Source of the DNA: CAXTTV01 sp964247295
GTDB lineage: Bacteria > Chloroflexota > Ktedonobacteria > Ktedonobacterales > Ktedonobacteraceae
Length of the DNA: 44,286 bases
Direction: 5' to 3'
Assembly (NCBI GenBank): GCA_964247295.1
Contig: CAXTTV010000017.1
Span: 1 to 44,286, forward strand
The translations under genes were made by a program, and so were the position numbers. The stretch's first letter is position 1, and each line of letters begins with the position of its first letter. Below are positions 33,571 to 41,244 of the stretch, in pieces. The notes below the pieces were generated by a model. The model ran no database searches and had not been told where the DNA came from. It worked only from the letters and a program-made list of their open reading frames with translations.

Positions 33571-34314
33571 ATGGTTGCTAAACCGATGTCTTTGATTGCT
33601 CGACATATGCTTTCTGAGCCTTTGCTTGCGTCTCGTCTGGTGAAAGGGGAACTATTCTCCTTATTGGGGTCAGGGTTCAGCAAATTTGGTCTGGTGACCA
33701 TCAATTTTCAGGTTCATGAAACTATCTCTCTGGTAGAGGAGGTTGAGGAACTTCGGTCTTTAATCCGCAAAAGTGACCAGATAATCTGGCATGACCGGAC
33801 GGTTTATTTTGTGTTGAGGGGAGCGAACAGGCAGGGGGCTTTGCTGGTCCAGAGTCGTTTGTGGGAGCGTCTTCTCTGGTATACGCATACACGCGTATGT
33901 GATGATGGTGGCCGTGAGCCGATCTTTAGTAGCGGTGTAGGGGCATATCCTTTTCCCAGTAAGAGCGTAGATCTGTTGCTGGATGCTGTGGACTCTGTTT
34001 CTCTGCGTCATGGGCAGCCGGGGCGTCCGAAAGAGCATGAGCTGACCATGCTGGCTCGTTCGTTGGGGGTTCCTTATCTTTCATCGCTGCCAAAGGCGCT
34101 ACCGCAACAGATCCGCCGCCTTGTGAGTCTTCAATTGGCTCTAGAGTTACGTTGTTGTCCGCTGGGCCGTGAAAAAGATGTGCTGACTGTGGCGATGTGT
34201 GATCCTCAAGACCATGCGGCGCTGGATCGCCTGACTCTGGTGACTGGCTTAAAGATTTTTCCTGTGCTGGCCGATCCTGAGGTGCTGAAGATGATTCAGG
34301 AGCAGTTGATTTAA
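33571..34314 (+). CDS. Degenerate GGDEF domain fused to a GspE N-terminal (MshEN-like) domain
   Basis: A 247-residue protein. Residues about 20-150 follow the diguanylate cyclase fold: an R-K-S-D-Q-I-I-W strand, the GGDEF hairpin position reading HDRTVY, then a helix and FSSGVGAYPFPS where active enzymes have S-x-G-x-A. It therefore lacks the catalytic motif. Residues about 155-247 match the GspE/PilB N-terminal domain: LARSLGVPYLSSLPKALP, then LTVAMCDPQDHAALDRL and a closing VLADPEVLKMIQEQL. There is no ATPase domain. Related MshEN domains can bind cyclic di-GMP. The start is ATG 33571, with AAGGA nine bases upstream. The epimerase gene follows at 34402. The role is unknown. Confidence 0.6.
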   Translation: MVAKPMSLIARHMLSEPLLASRLVKGELFSLLGSGFSKFGLVTINFQVHETISLVEEVEELRSLIRKSDQIIWHDRTVYFVLRGANRQGALLVQSRLWERLLWYTHTRVCDDGGREPIFSSGVGAYPFPSKSVDLLLDAVDSVSLRHGQPGRPKEHELTMLARSLGVPYLSSLPKALPQQIRRLVSLQLALELRCCPLGREKDVLTVAMCDPQDHAALDRLTLVTGLKIFPVLADPEVLKMIQEQLI

Positions 34315-34401
34315 GGATCTCTTCTGGCACTCGCTGGTCCTGGGGTTAGAAAGCGGCGGCGAGTCTATGAGCAAGTGCAGGCTCGTCCAGGAGAATAGCT
34401 G

Positions 34402-35331
34402 ATGCGAATACTGGTTACTGGAGGAGCTGGCTTTATTGGTTCTCATGTGGTTGATCTCTATGTGAATGCTGGACACGAGGTTTCTGTTGTAGATAGTCTC
34501 TGGCGGGAGGGAGGGGGTCGCCCGACGAACCTGAATGGGAAGGCGCGTTTTTTTCAGGGTGATATCACGGATCAGGCGGAGTTGCAGCGGATCTTTGCTG
34601 AGGTGAAGCCTGAGCTTGTGAACCACCATGCGGCACAGCATAGTGTTGCGCTCTCTACAGCCAATCCAACTATGGATGCGCAGGTAAATGTGTTGGGCCT
34701 GATTAATGTTCTGACCAATTGCGCAAAGGTAGGAACGCGCAAGGTGATTTTTGCCTCGTCTGGCGCTACCTATGGCACGCCGGCCAGACTCCCAGTGGAT
34801 GAGGAGGTGGTACAGCGACCAGAGTCGCCCTATGGCATTACCAAGATGGTAGCGGAATACTATCTGCGCTACTGGCATGATGCTCACAAACTGAATTATA
34901 CGGCGTTACGCTACGGCAATGTGTATGGACCTCGCCAGGACCCTGGTGGGGAAGCGGGTGTGATCGCGATTTTCGCGAAACGGTTCTTGAAGCATGAGCC
35001 GGTTCGCATTGACTGGGATGGTGAGCAGAAAAAAGACTATGTGTATGTGGGTGATGTAGCGCGCGCTAATCTTCTGGCTCTCGACCGTGGCGATAATGAT
35101 ATCTTTTGCATTGGAACTGGTGAGGGAACTTCCGTAAATAAAATCTATGAGACGCTGGCTCAAGAGGTTGGCTTTAAACCCGAGATTCAGAGGGCTCCCA
35201 AAAGATCTGGCGATATCTATCTTACCTACTTTAATTGTAGCAAGGCCGATCGAATGCTTAAGTGGAAGGCTCAGGCCTCTTTACAGGATGGTATCAAATA
35301 TACGGTAGATTTCTTCCGTACCATCAGCTAA
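34402..35331 (+). CDS. NAD-dependent epimerase/dehydratase (UDP-glucose 4-epimerase-like)
   Basis: A 309-residue extended short-chain dehydrogenase. The NAD-binding loop is VTGGAGFIGSH at the N-terminus. The active site has Ser-Ser-Gly in FASSGATYG and the Y-x-x-x-K motif in SPYGITKMVAEYY. Other family marks are HHAAQHSV and ALRYGNVYGPRQ. It should interconvert nucleotide sugars (GalE, RmlB-like or GDP-sugar types); GalE-like is most probable from length and motif layout, but the exact sugar cannot be read. The start is ATG 34402, with AGGAG upstream. The product could feed cell-surface glycans together with the heptose and sulfate genes, although it is in a different transcription unit. Confidence 0.88.
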   Translation: MRILVTGGAGFIGSHVVDLYVNAGHEVSVVDSLWREGGGRPTNLNGKARFFQGDITDQAELQRIFAEVKPELVNHHAAQHSVALSTANPTMDAQVNVLGLINVLTNCAKVGTRKVIFASSGATYGTPARLPVDEEVVQRPESPYGITKMVAEYYLRYWHDAHKLNYTALRYGNVYGPRQDPGGEAGVIAIFAKRFLKHEPVRIDWDGEQKKDYVYVGDVARANLLALDRGDNDIFCIGTGEGTSVNKIYETLAQEVGFKPEIQRAPKRSGDIYLTYFNCSKADRMLKWKAQASLQDGIKYTVDFFRTIS

Positions 35332-35434
35332 CGCGATGCGCGAGTCTGTATGAGCTGGGTTCCTGGTGGGGAGTGAGTGGGGCTTCCTACCTCTTGTTAC
35401 CGTAAGTGGCAGAGAAAACTCGCGTATGGAGTCA

Positions 35435-35454
35435 GATAGATAGATAGATAGATA
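35435..35454 (+). repeat. (GATA)5 tetranucleotide microsatellite
   Basis: Five exact GATA units with partial units on both flanks (35434-35456), between convergent genes and outside any coding frame. The array may vary in length between strains. Confidence 0.95.
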
Positions 35455-35512
35455 GAAGATATGAGAGGATGAACACGTTGGGAGATGCTGATCCTCTCGA
35501 TGCAGGAGCGTG

Positions 35513-37480
35513 CTATTTTCTAACGTGTATCAGGTCCCGGTACCAGAATGTCTGGCGTTTGCGCAAAAGTGGCTTGCCGCGCACCACATTGCCAGGAATG
35601 GTATCGCGGATATCGTAGGTGAGTTCGCCGGTCAGGGAGCCAGCGACAAGGCCCGGCATATAATTAAGTGGCATAGTTGAGGAACGCTGACCATTGCGTT
35701 GCTCACGTGTATCGATGGTCATGAGCATTAATCCAGGCTCATCGTCATCCTCAATTACAACCTCCGAAGCCATAAATGTAGAGCTGGCGGGTGAAAAAAT
35801 ACCACTATTGCCATTGGCGGAAAGGCCGGCATAGCTTCCATGCCAGTTCGCCACTGCTAGATAGACCTGCTGCTCGCTGGCTCGAAGCTGCCAGAGCAGA
35901 TGTTGCATGGAAACCTTGGGAGAAGAGGAGAAGGGGTTGGGAGGCTCAATAATGTTGATTGGTTTGGGCATGTCCAGCAGGCTGGGTGCGCAGACCAGAT
36001 CCGCTCCCTGGCTCGCGAGAATCCGTAGCGTCTCTGGAAAGAACAGATCATAGCCGGTGGTCAAGCCAACCCGTCCAGCGGGCGTATCAAAGCATGGTAG
36101 GCCCAGGTTCCCTGGCGCGGCCCAGAGTTTATCTTGTTCAGTCAAGTGGATTTTACGATAAGACCCATAGATGCCCTCCGGGTCCAGCAGTAAAATAGTG
36201 TTATAGTAACCAGGCGTCGGATCATTTGTGCGCTCGGCAACCCCCAGTACCATACTGATCTGAAGGTTGCGTGCCAGTTCAACCAGTCGATCCGTTTCGG
36301 GGCCGGGAACCTGAATTGCATTCTCCTTCAAACGGGTCGCGATCTGTATGGGTGAAAGTGATGTGTGAGGATCAGTCGGGGCAAGATATCCAGGAAGTAT
36401 CAATTCTGGTAGCACCAGGACATCGGGATGAGCAGGTTCGTGATCGTGGATCAAGCTACCAATCAGATCTCCCAGTCTATCTACGCGTTCCCCTATCTGC
36501 TGCACAAACTGGGACTGAGGCTGGAAAAACATTTGATCCAGCTCTGTCTGGACAATCGAAAGGCAAGAAAGCTGGCCGGGTGGTAGTTCGTTTGCTCCAT
36601 ACAGAGCATGGTAGCGGAGTGGCTCCGAGAGATAGGTGTTACTGGCGAGATCCGCGTAGAAGCGCGGCTGGCGATCCGCCAACCGATCTCCCAGAAGCCG
36701 TCCCTGGGGATCGCGCCAGCGTTTATCGCGGCAACGTTTCAGGTCGATCTCTCCATAGACAGCGCCATTGCCAGAAAAAAGACTGGATTGGGGGGTGCCA
36801 TCGGGATTGATCACACAGCTCCCCCCCTGGAACTGCGTTTCGCGTTCAAAGCCATAGCGGTTTGCCGCAACCAGATAGACACCATTCTCGAACGCGCGTG
36901 TCATCCACCAGTTACTTGGGCAGCGATCCAGTGACCAGTTGCAGGAGAGCATCAGCACATCAGCCTGATACAGAGCCTCCAGACGGGCCGCCTCGAAAAA
37001 CTGCATATCCGTACTGATGACACCAGCCAGCCTGCCTAAAGGAGTATCCCAGACCGGGAACCCTAGATCGCCATCGCGCGCCCAACGGGGATCAGAGATC
37101 GACGAATGCACCTTGCGATAACGCCCAATCGGCCCATCGGGACCGATCAGAACCTGAGTATTGTAATAAAGATTTGTTGCTGGATCGACCTCGGGGAGCC
37201 CAAGCGCGATATAACAATTGTAGCGAGCGGCCAGTTCCGTGAAGCGAGCCGTTGTTGGTCCTGGTATCGGTTCTACATAGGGCGCGATCTCCGAGCGTGA
37301 TAGCCAGCAGCAGCCTGTGGTTCCCATCTCTGGCAAGACTATCAGGCGCGCCTGTTGTTGGGCCGCTTCTTCGACCAGACGGAGAAGATCAACCACATTC
37401 TGCTCTTTCTTTCCCAGCGTCGGCTCATATTGAATGGCCGCCACGCGATAGCTGGGAAGCGAGTGTGTGGATGCGTACAT
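35513..37480 (-). CDS. Tandem double carbon-nitrogen hydrolase (nitrilase-fold) protein without catalytic cysteines
   Basis: A 655-residue protein made of two nitrilase-superfamily domains in a row (about 10-290 and 300-600). Active members use Glu-Lys-Cys. Domain 1 keeps Glu51 (VLPEMG) and Lys123 (RYRKVH), but the Cys position reads Ser156 (VISTDMQFFE). Domain 2 keeps Glu359 (VLPELI) and Lys443 (SYRKIH), but the Cys position reads Gly476 (LTTGYDLFFPE). Neither domain should hydrolyse amides by the normal route. The start is the 37480 codon, after a GAGGAGT site upstream. There is no signal peptide or membrane segment. It may be a binding protein, a scaffold or a regulator. The gene is divergent from thrS. 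Confidence 0.88.
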   Translation of the reverse strand: MYASTHSLPSYRVAAIQYEPTLGKKEQNVVDLLRLVEEAAQQQARLIVLPEMGTTGCCWLSRSEIAPYVEPIPGPTTARFTELAARYNCYIALGLPEVDPATNLYYNTQVLIGPDGPIGRYRKVHSSISDPRWARDGDLGFPVWDTPLGRLAGVISTDMQFFEAARLEALYQADVLMLSCNWSLDRCPSNWWMTRAFENGVYLVAANRYGFERETQFQGGSCVINPDGTPQSSLFSGNGAVYGEIDLKRCRDKRWRDPQGRLLGDRLADRQPRFYADLASNTYLSEPLRYHALYGANELPPGQLSCLSIVQTELDQMFFQPQSQFVQQIGERVDRLGDLIGSLIHDHEPAHPDVLVLPELILPGYLAPTDPHTSLSPIQIATRLKENAIQVPGPETDRLVELARNLQISMVLGVAERTNDPTPGYYNTILLLDPEGIYGSYRKIHLTEQDKLWAAPGNLGLPCFDTPAGRVGLTTGYDLFFPETLRILASQGADLVCAPSLLDMPKPINIIEPPNPFSSSPKVSMQHLLWQLRASEQQVYLAVANWHGSYAGLSANGNSGIFSPASSTFMASEVVIEDDDEPGLMLMTIDTREQRNGQRSSTMPLNYMPGLVAGSLTGELTYDIRDTIPGNVVRGKPLLRKRQTFWYRDLIHVRK

Positions 37481-37610
37481 GGGTTACTCCTCAAGGCAAA
37501 AGTGCTGATTCTAAAGCAAGTATCTGTATCATCTAAGAATGAATATATATTACCACTGAGGAAAAGGCAAACCGCCATTGCAGGTGTTTATACGGGCTCT
37601 GAAGCCATGC

Positions 37611-37633
37611 CGGTTCCGAAAAGTTCGGAACCG
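37611..37633. repeat. Perfect inverted repeat CGGTTCCGAA-AAG-TTCGGAACCG
   Basis: Two 10-bp arms separated by 3 nt, 63 bp before the thrS -35 box and about 130 bp before the nitrilase-like gene. It could be an operator for either transcript or a short RNA hairpin. No T-run follows it. Confidence 0.6.
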
Positions 37634-37695
37634 TATCATAGCCCGGATGGGGCATTTTTGTGGTTAAGAGATATTCCTTTGTTGAAGTAGAGCTC

Positions 37696-37725
37696 TTTAC
37701 AATCTGTAACGTCCTATGGTATGCT
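37696..37725 (+). promoter_or_regulatory. Promoter of the thrS T-box leader
   Basis: TTTACA (37696-37701), an 18-bp spacer and TATGCT (37720-37725) with TG two bases upstream (extended -10). Transcription would start near 37732. Confidence 0.55.
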
Positions 37726-37731
37726 TGATTT

Positions 37732-38038
37732 CAAGAAAAGAATGTTCGGGATTGGCATAGGCGAGATATGTCGCTTCCCAGGGGCATACAGAGAGGCAAC
37801 ATCAGCGGCTGAAAGTGCGCCTGCCCGTAAGAAGAAAGATACCCCTCGCTAGCCGGTACTGAGAAAGTAAAGTACCCGTTCAACCACGTTAAGGTTGTCA
37901 GAGCGCGCTCGTCTCACAGATCCGTTCCGTTCGCCGTATGGAGGTGGGGACCTGTTCTGAACGAGACGCGGAAATTGGGTGGAACCACGAAATGCGTGCA
38001 GGCCTTTTCGTCCCATGGTGGGATGAAAAGGTTTTTTT
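37732..38038 (+). promoter_or_regulatory. T-box leader (tRNA-Thr-sensing) of thrS
   Basis: The T-box core GGGTGGAACCACG is at 37977-37989. It is followed by a terminator stem (38003-38014 with 38020-38031, one G-T pair) and seven T at 38032-38038. The 240-nt upstream part has several helices expected of stem I to stem III. Uncharged tRNA-Thr would pair with the T-box and block the terminator. Two ACC triplets (37841 and 37874) are candidate specifier codons; which one is used was not resolved. Confidence 0.9.
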
Positions 38039-38064
38039 GTTGTCTTGGAAGAGGAGAAAGAGCG

Positions 38065-39855
38065 ATGTCAGTTGATGTTGAGGTTCAGGGATCGGTGAAC
38101 TACTCGCCGATCCAGCGGATGCGCCACTCTGCCGCCCATGTGATGGCTGAGGCGATTCAAGAGATGTTCCCAGACGCGAAGTTCGCGATTGGACCAGCGA
38201 TCGAAGACGGCTTTTATTATGACTTTGATCTCCCTCGCGCCCTCACGCCCGAAGATCTAGGGGAGATTGAGAAGCGGATGCAGAGGATCATCAAGGCGAA
38301 GCTGCCCTTTAGTGGTGATCAATGGCCACGTGAAAAGGCTCTTGAATACTTTCGCGAGAAGCAACAGCCCTATAAAGTTGAGCTGATCGAGGACCTTCCA
38401 GATGCCGAGGTCGGCATGTATAAGCAGGGGAATTTTCTAGATCTCTGCCGGGGTCAGCATATTGAGAACACAGGAGAGATCGGCCCCTTTAAGCTGATGA
38501 GTGTAGCGGGAGCCTACTGGCGGGGCGATGAGCATCGTCCCATGTTGCAACGAGTCTATGCCACGGCCTGGTTCACAAAAGATGAGTTAGATCAATACCT
38601 TTGGCGTTTGGAAGAGGCTAAAAAGCGTGATCACCGCAAGCTAGGCAAGGATCTCAAGCTTTTCGTGCTCAGTGAAGATGTTGTAGCAGGTGTGCCACTC
38701 TTCCTCCCGAATGGTGAGATGCTCCGTCATCAGATGGAAAATTATGTGCGGGCAACGCAGGAAAAATATGGCTATCAGCATGTCTGGACGGCCCATCTAG
38801 GGAAAGTACGGCTTTACAAAACATCAAAGCACTGGTACAACTATCGCGAGGACATGTTTCCCGTCATGATTGACGAGAAAGAGACAAATGAAGATGAGGG
38901 CATGATCTTAAAGCCGATGAACTGCCCACACCATATCACGCTCTACAAATCGCAGATGCATAGCTATCGCGAGTTGCCGATCCGCTACGCCGAGTTCGCT
39001 ACGCTCTATCGCTACGAAAAGGCTGGGCAGCTCTCAGGATTGGCGCGCGTGCGTAGCATCACGCAGGACGATGCCCACGTCTTTATGCGCCCCGACCAGA
39101 TCCAGGAGGAGTTTAACCGGGCCGTGGATCTCACGATGGAGGTTCTCAACACATATGGCCTGAACGACTTTAAGATCCGGCTCTCGCTACGTGATCCCAA
39201 TAAAAAAGAGGATTATGTTGGCAGCGATGAGGTCTGGAATACAGCCGAGAGCTCTCTGCGTAACGCTTTAGATGAGCGGAAGATCGCCTATGAAGTAGGG
39301 ATTGGTGAGGCCGCCTTCTATGGTCCCAAAATGGACTTTATGGTTCGAGATGCTTTAGGACGCGAGTGGCAATGCTCCACAGTCCAGCTTGATCTTGTCC
39401 AGCCGGAGAACTTTGAAATTGAGTACATTGGTGAGGATGGGCAGGCGCACCGTCCAGTGATGATCCACCGGGCCGTCACAGGCTCAACAGAGCGCTTTAT
39501 GGCGATGATCATCGAGCACTTCGCCGGAGCCTTTCCCGTCTGGCTGGCCCCGGTTCAGGCAGTTGTCATTCCAATCGCTGATCGGCATACAGAGTATGCT
39601 CAAAAGGTGCAGCAGCAATTAAAGAAGCAGGGGCTTCGAGTCGAAGTTGACACGCGCGGCGATCGGATGAACGCCAAAGTGCGAGATGCGCAGATGCAGA
39701 AGATCCCCTATATGCTTGTTGTGGGAGACAAAGAGGCCGAGACCGAGGCCGTAGCCGTACGTTTGCGCACAAACGAGAACCTGGGAGCGATGCCCCTGGC
39801 GGATTTCGAGGCCCGAATCAACAACATTGTTGAGACAAAAAGCCGCGAGCTGTAA
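38065..39855 (+). CDS. thrS: Threonine-tRNA ligase without TGS domain
   Basis: A 596-residue class II aminoacyl-tRNA synthetase that charges tRNA-Thr. The start is ATG 38065, with GAAGAGGAG upstream. The frame stays open back to 37975, but that part is the T-box. The N-terminal TGS domain of long ThrRS (E. coli 642 residues) is missing; the protein begins almost directly with the editing domain (HSAAHVMAEA, then LCRGQHIENTG). The core follows with MILKPMNCPHH, the motif 2 region ATLYRYEKAGQLSGLARVR and the motif 3 segment HRAVTGSTERFMAMIIEH. The anticodon-binding domain ends the protein. Zinc ligands Cys, His and His are present. Expression is controlled by the leader at 37732-38038. Confidence 0.96.
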   Translation: MSVDVEVQGSVNYSPIQRMRHSAAHVMAEAIQEMFPDAKFAIGPAIEDGFYYDFDLPRALTPEDLGEIEKRMQRIIKAKLPFSGDQWPREKALEYFREKQQPYKVELIEDLPDAEVGMYKQGNFLDLCRGQHIENTGEIGPFKLMSVAGAYWRGDEHRPMLQRVYATAWFTKDELDQYLWRLEEAKKRDHRKLGKDLKLFVLSEDVVAGVPLFLPNGEMLRHQMENYVRATQEKYGYQHVWTAHLGKVRLYKTSKHWYNYREDMFPVMIDEKETNEDEGMILKPMNCPHHITLYKSQMHSYRELPIRYAEFATLYRYEKAGQLSGLARVRSITQDDAHVFMRPDQIQEEFNRAVDLTMEVLNTYGLNDFKIRLSLRDPNKKEDYVGSDEVWNTAESSLRNALDERKIAYEVGIGEAAFYGPKMDFMVRDALGREWQCSTVQLDLVQPENFEIEYIGEDGQAHRPVMIHRAVTGSTERFMAMIIEHFAGAFPVWLAPVQAVVIPIADRHTEYAQKVQQQLKKQGLRVEVDTRGDRMNAKVRDAQMQKIPYMLVVGDKEAETEAVAVRLRTNENLGAMPLADFEARINNIVETKSREL

Positions 39856-39861
39856 AGCATC

Positions 39862-39900
39862 CTATAAAAAAAAAGAGGCCTCCCCGATCTGGGGAGGTCT
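39862..39900. terminator. Bidirectional terminator between thrS and the convergent gene
   Basis: A 10-bp stem AGGCCTCCCC / GGGGAGGTCT (39876-39885 with 39891-39900, one G-T pair). On the minus strand it is followed by nine T (39866-39874 read in reverse). On the plus strand the T-run is broken (GCTTCTTT). Confidence 0.85.
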
Positions 39901-39906
39901 GCTTCT

Positions 39907-40287
39907 TTAACTATCAAATCCCATATAGGTATCTTCCTCGAAGACCGTGTTAAAAGTCTGGCGAAGGATCTGGATCGCCTGCTCTCGATCTCCGGGATCA
40001 TTTCGCTGGACAAAGCGTTTCGCCATCTCTATCGCGGCTGCCTCCTGGCTGGAGAGATTATCGGCGCTGGCGCTGGTAGAGTGTGGACCATTTTTATTAA
40101 TAGTGCCGCTACCGCGTTGCCCTTGAACATGCAATGCATAGTAGTTTTTGATCGTGGGAGCTGGCACCGCCCCCTGGCTAAGAATCTGCTGCCGAATCCA
40201 GGTGGGTATATCCATGCCCATACTACTGGCTTTCTGAGCCAGGACTGGAATAAACTGATCAGGGATCTCAATTGTGTACCGCGCCAT
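39907..40287 (-). CDS. Small protein with RHH-like N-terminus
   Basis: A 126-residue protein. The first 35 residues (ARYTIEIPDQFIPVLAQKASS, then MDIPTWIRQQILSQ) have the strand-helix-helix pattern of ribbon-helix-helix DNA-binding proteins. The middle is a polar, Ser/Asn-rich linker. The last 45 residues form an acidic helical part (EAAAIEMAKRFVQRND...QILRQTFNTVFEED). The start is ATG 40287, with AAGGAG nine bases upstream; GTG 40293 would add two residues. RHH proteins often repress their own gene or a toxin partner. No toxin gene is adjacent, but an inverted repeat lies 57 bp upstream (40344-40379). The call is tentative. Confidence 0.45.
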   Translation of the reverse strand: MARYTIEIPDQFIPVLAQKASSMGMDIPTWIRQQILSQGAVPAPTIKNYYALHVQGQRGSGTINKNGPHSTSASADNLSSQEAAAIEMAKRFVQRNDPGDREQAIQILRQTFNTVFEEDTYMGFDS

Positions 40288-40343
40288 GCGCACTCACTCC
40301 TTATCTCCGTAACATCAAGAAGCTTTTCATGCAAAATTGTATC

Positions 40344-40379
40344 ATATGAAGCCAGAAGCTCGCTTTTATGGCTTCATAT
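40344..40379. repeat. Inverted repeat ATATGAAGCC-N16-GGCTTCATAT
   Basis: Perfect 10-bp arms (40344-40353 with 40370-40379), 57 bp upstream of the RHH-like gene on its minus strand. The position fits an operator. The loop is too long for a strong RNA hairpin and no T-run follows. Confidence 0.6.
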
Positions 40380-40513
40380 TACAGCAAATCAGTTTATAGT
40401 CAGGACCCTTTATAATGCTACAAAAGGTTTTGTCGATTTCCCATTTCCCTCATACCACTATAGTATAATCTCCATAAGGTAAGAACGTATTTTTGATAGG
40501 ACGATACTTTTAC

Positions 40514-41193
40514 ATGCTTGAACATATGATGGAACAGCTACAGGCTCACGCCAGTCACGCGAATGTGGAAGGGATGGTCCGCTTTTGATTTCTATGATCC
40601 TTTATCCTTTTAATACGACTGTGGTAGAATCTCCCTATCAAGAGGTCAGCGGGAACAGGGAAATCTTGACATTTCATTTTGAAGTTGTTGCCTTATGGGA
40701 TCTGGACGCCCGGAAATACTTCGAGCAAAAAGATATTAATATGTATAGCCTACTCCCCACGATGGCAGGAGCAACTGCTGATATGCTTTTACAGGTGATC
40801 CGCGAACTTGAGGAAACGTATGAAGGGACTCAGTTATCGAATCAGTTGCTCTGGTTAAAAACGTTGTTGAATCGAGCAACCATTCTCTCTCCAGAGGAAA
40901 AAAAACGTGTAAAGGAGAAGCTAGCGATGTTTGAAAGCATTTTTGAGGCAGACCCTTATATTCAGGAAGTGGAGGCAAGGGGAGAACTGAAGGGGAAGAT
41001 TGAGGGGAAAATCGAAGCGAGAAAATCAGACATCTTAGAGATTATTGAAACCAATTATCCACAGCTTACTCCCCTGGTCCAGCAGAAGCTTGAGAAGATT
41101 CAGGAAGAAGAGTTGCTCAAGAGCTTACTCTTCCAAATCTATAATCTCCGAGATGAGCAGGCCATCCAACAGCTTTTTACCGATTTGCCTTAG
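40514..41193 (+). pseudogene. Rpn-family (PD-(D/E)XK) nuclease/transposase-like gene, N-terminally decayed
   Basis: The frame from TTG 40585 to 41193 (202 residues) matches the C-terminal half of Rpn/YhgA-type recombination-promoting nucleases common in Chloroflexota and cyanobacteria: ISMILYPFNTTVVESPYQEV, then FHFEVVALWDLDARKY, and a tail with the glycine-charged pattern RGELKGKIEGKIEARK followed by a helical end. The N-terminal nuclease core is absent. A short frame at 40514-40588 (24 residues, MLEHMMEQLQAHASHANVEG) precedes it in another phase and may be a remnant. No good ribosome site precedes 40585. It is probably a broken copy. Confidence 0.55.
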
Positions 41194-41201
41194 CATAAAA
41201 C

Positions 41202-41226
41202 GACCAGCTCATGACAGAGGCTGGCC
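41202..41226. terminator. Hairpin between convergent genes
   Basis: A 7-bp stem GACCAGC / GCTGGCC (41202-41208 with 41220-41226, one G-T pair) with an 11-nt loop. It lies just past the stop codon of aceB on the minus strand, where it is followed by a short T-run, and past the Rpn remnant on the plus strand. Confidence 0.5.
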
Positions 41227-41244
41227 GCTTCTCGAATGTTCTTG

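Larger units (their letters stand above)
37481..37731. other. Intergenic region between the nitrilase-like gene and the thrS leader
   Basis: A 251-bp region between divergent transcripts. It holds the palindrome at 37611-37633 and the thrS promoter at 37696-37725. No coding frame with a ribosome site was seen. Confidence 0.5.

Noticed and set aside
35430..35460. CRISPR or direct-repeat array
   Set aside because: The repeat is a simple GATA tetranucleotide without spacers. No cas gene is present.
37975..38064. N-terminal extension of ThrRS by 30 residues
   Set aside because: This stretch is the T-box core and terminator. A strong Shine-Dalgarno lies right before ATG 38065.
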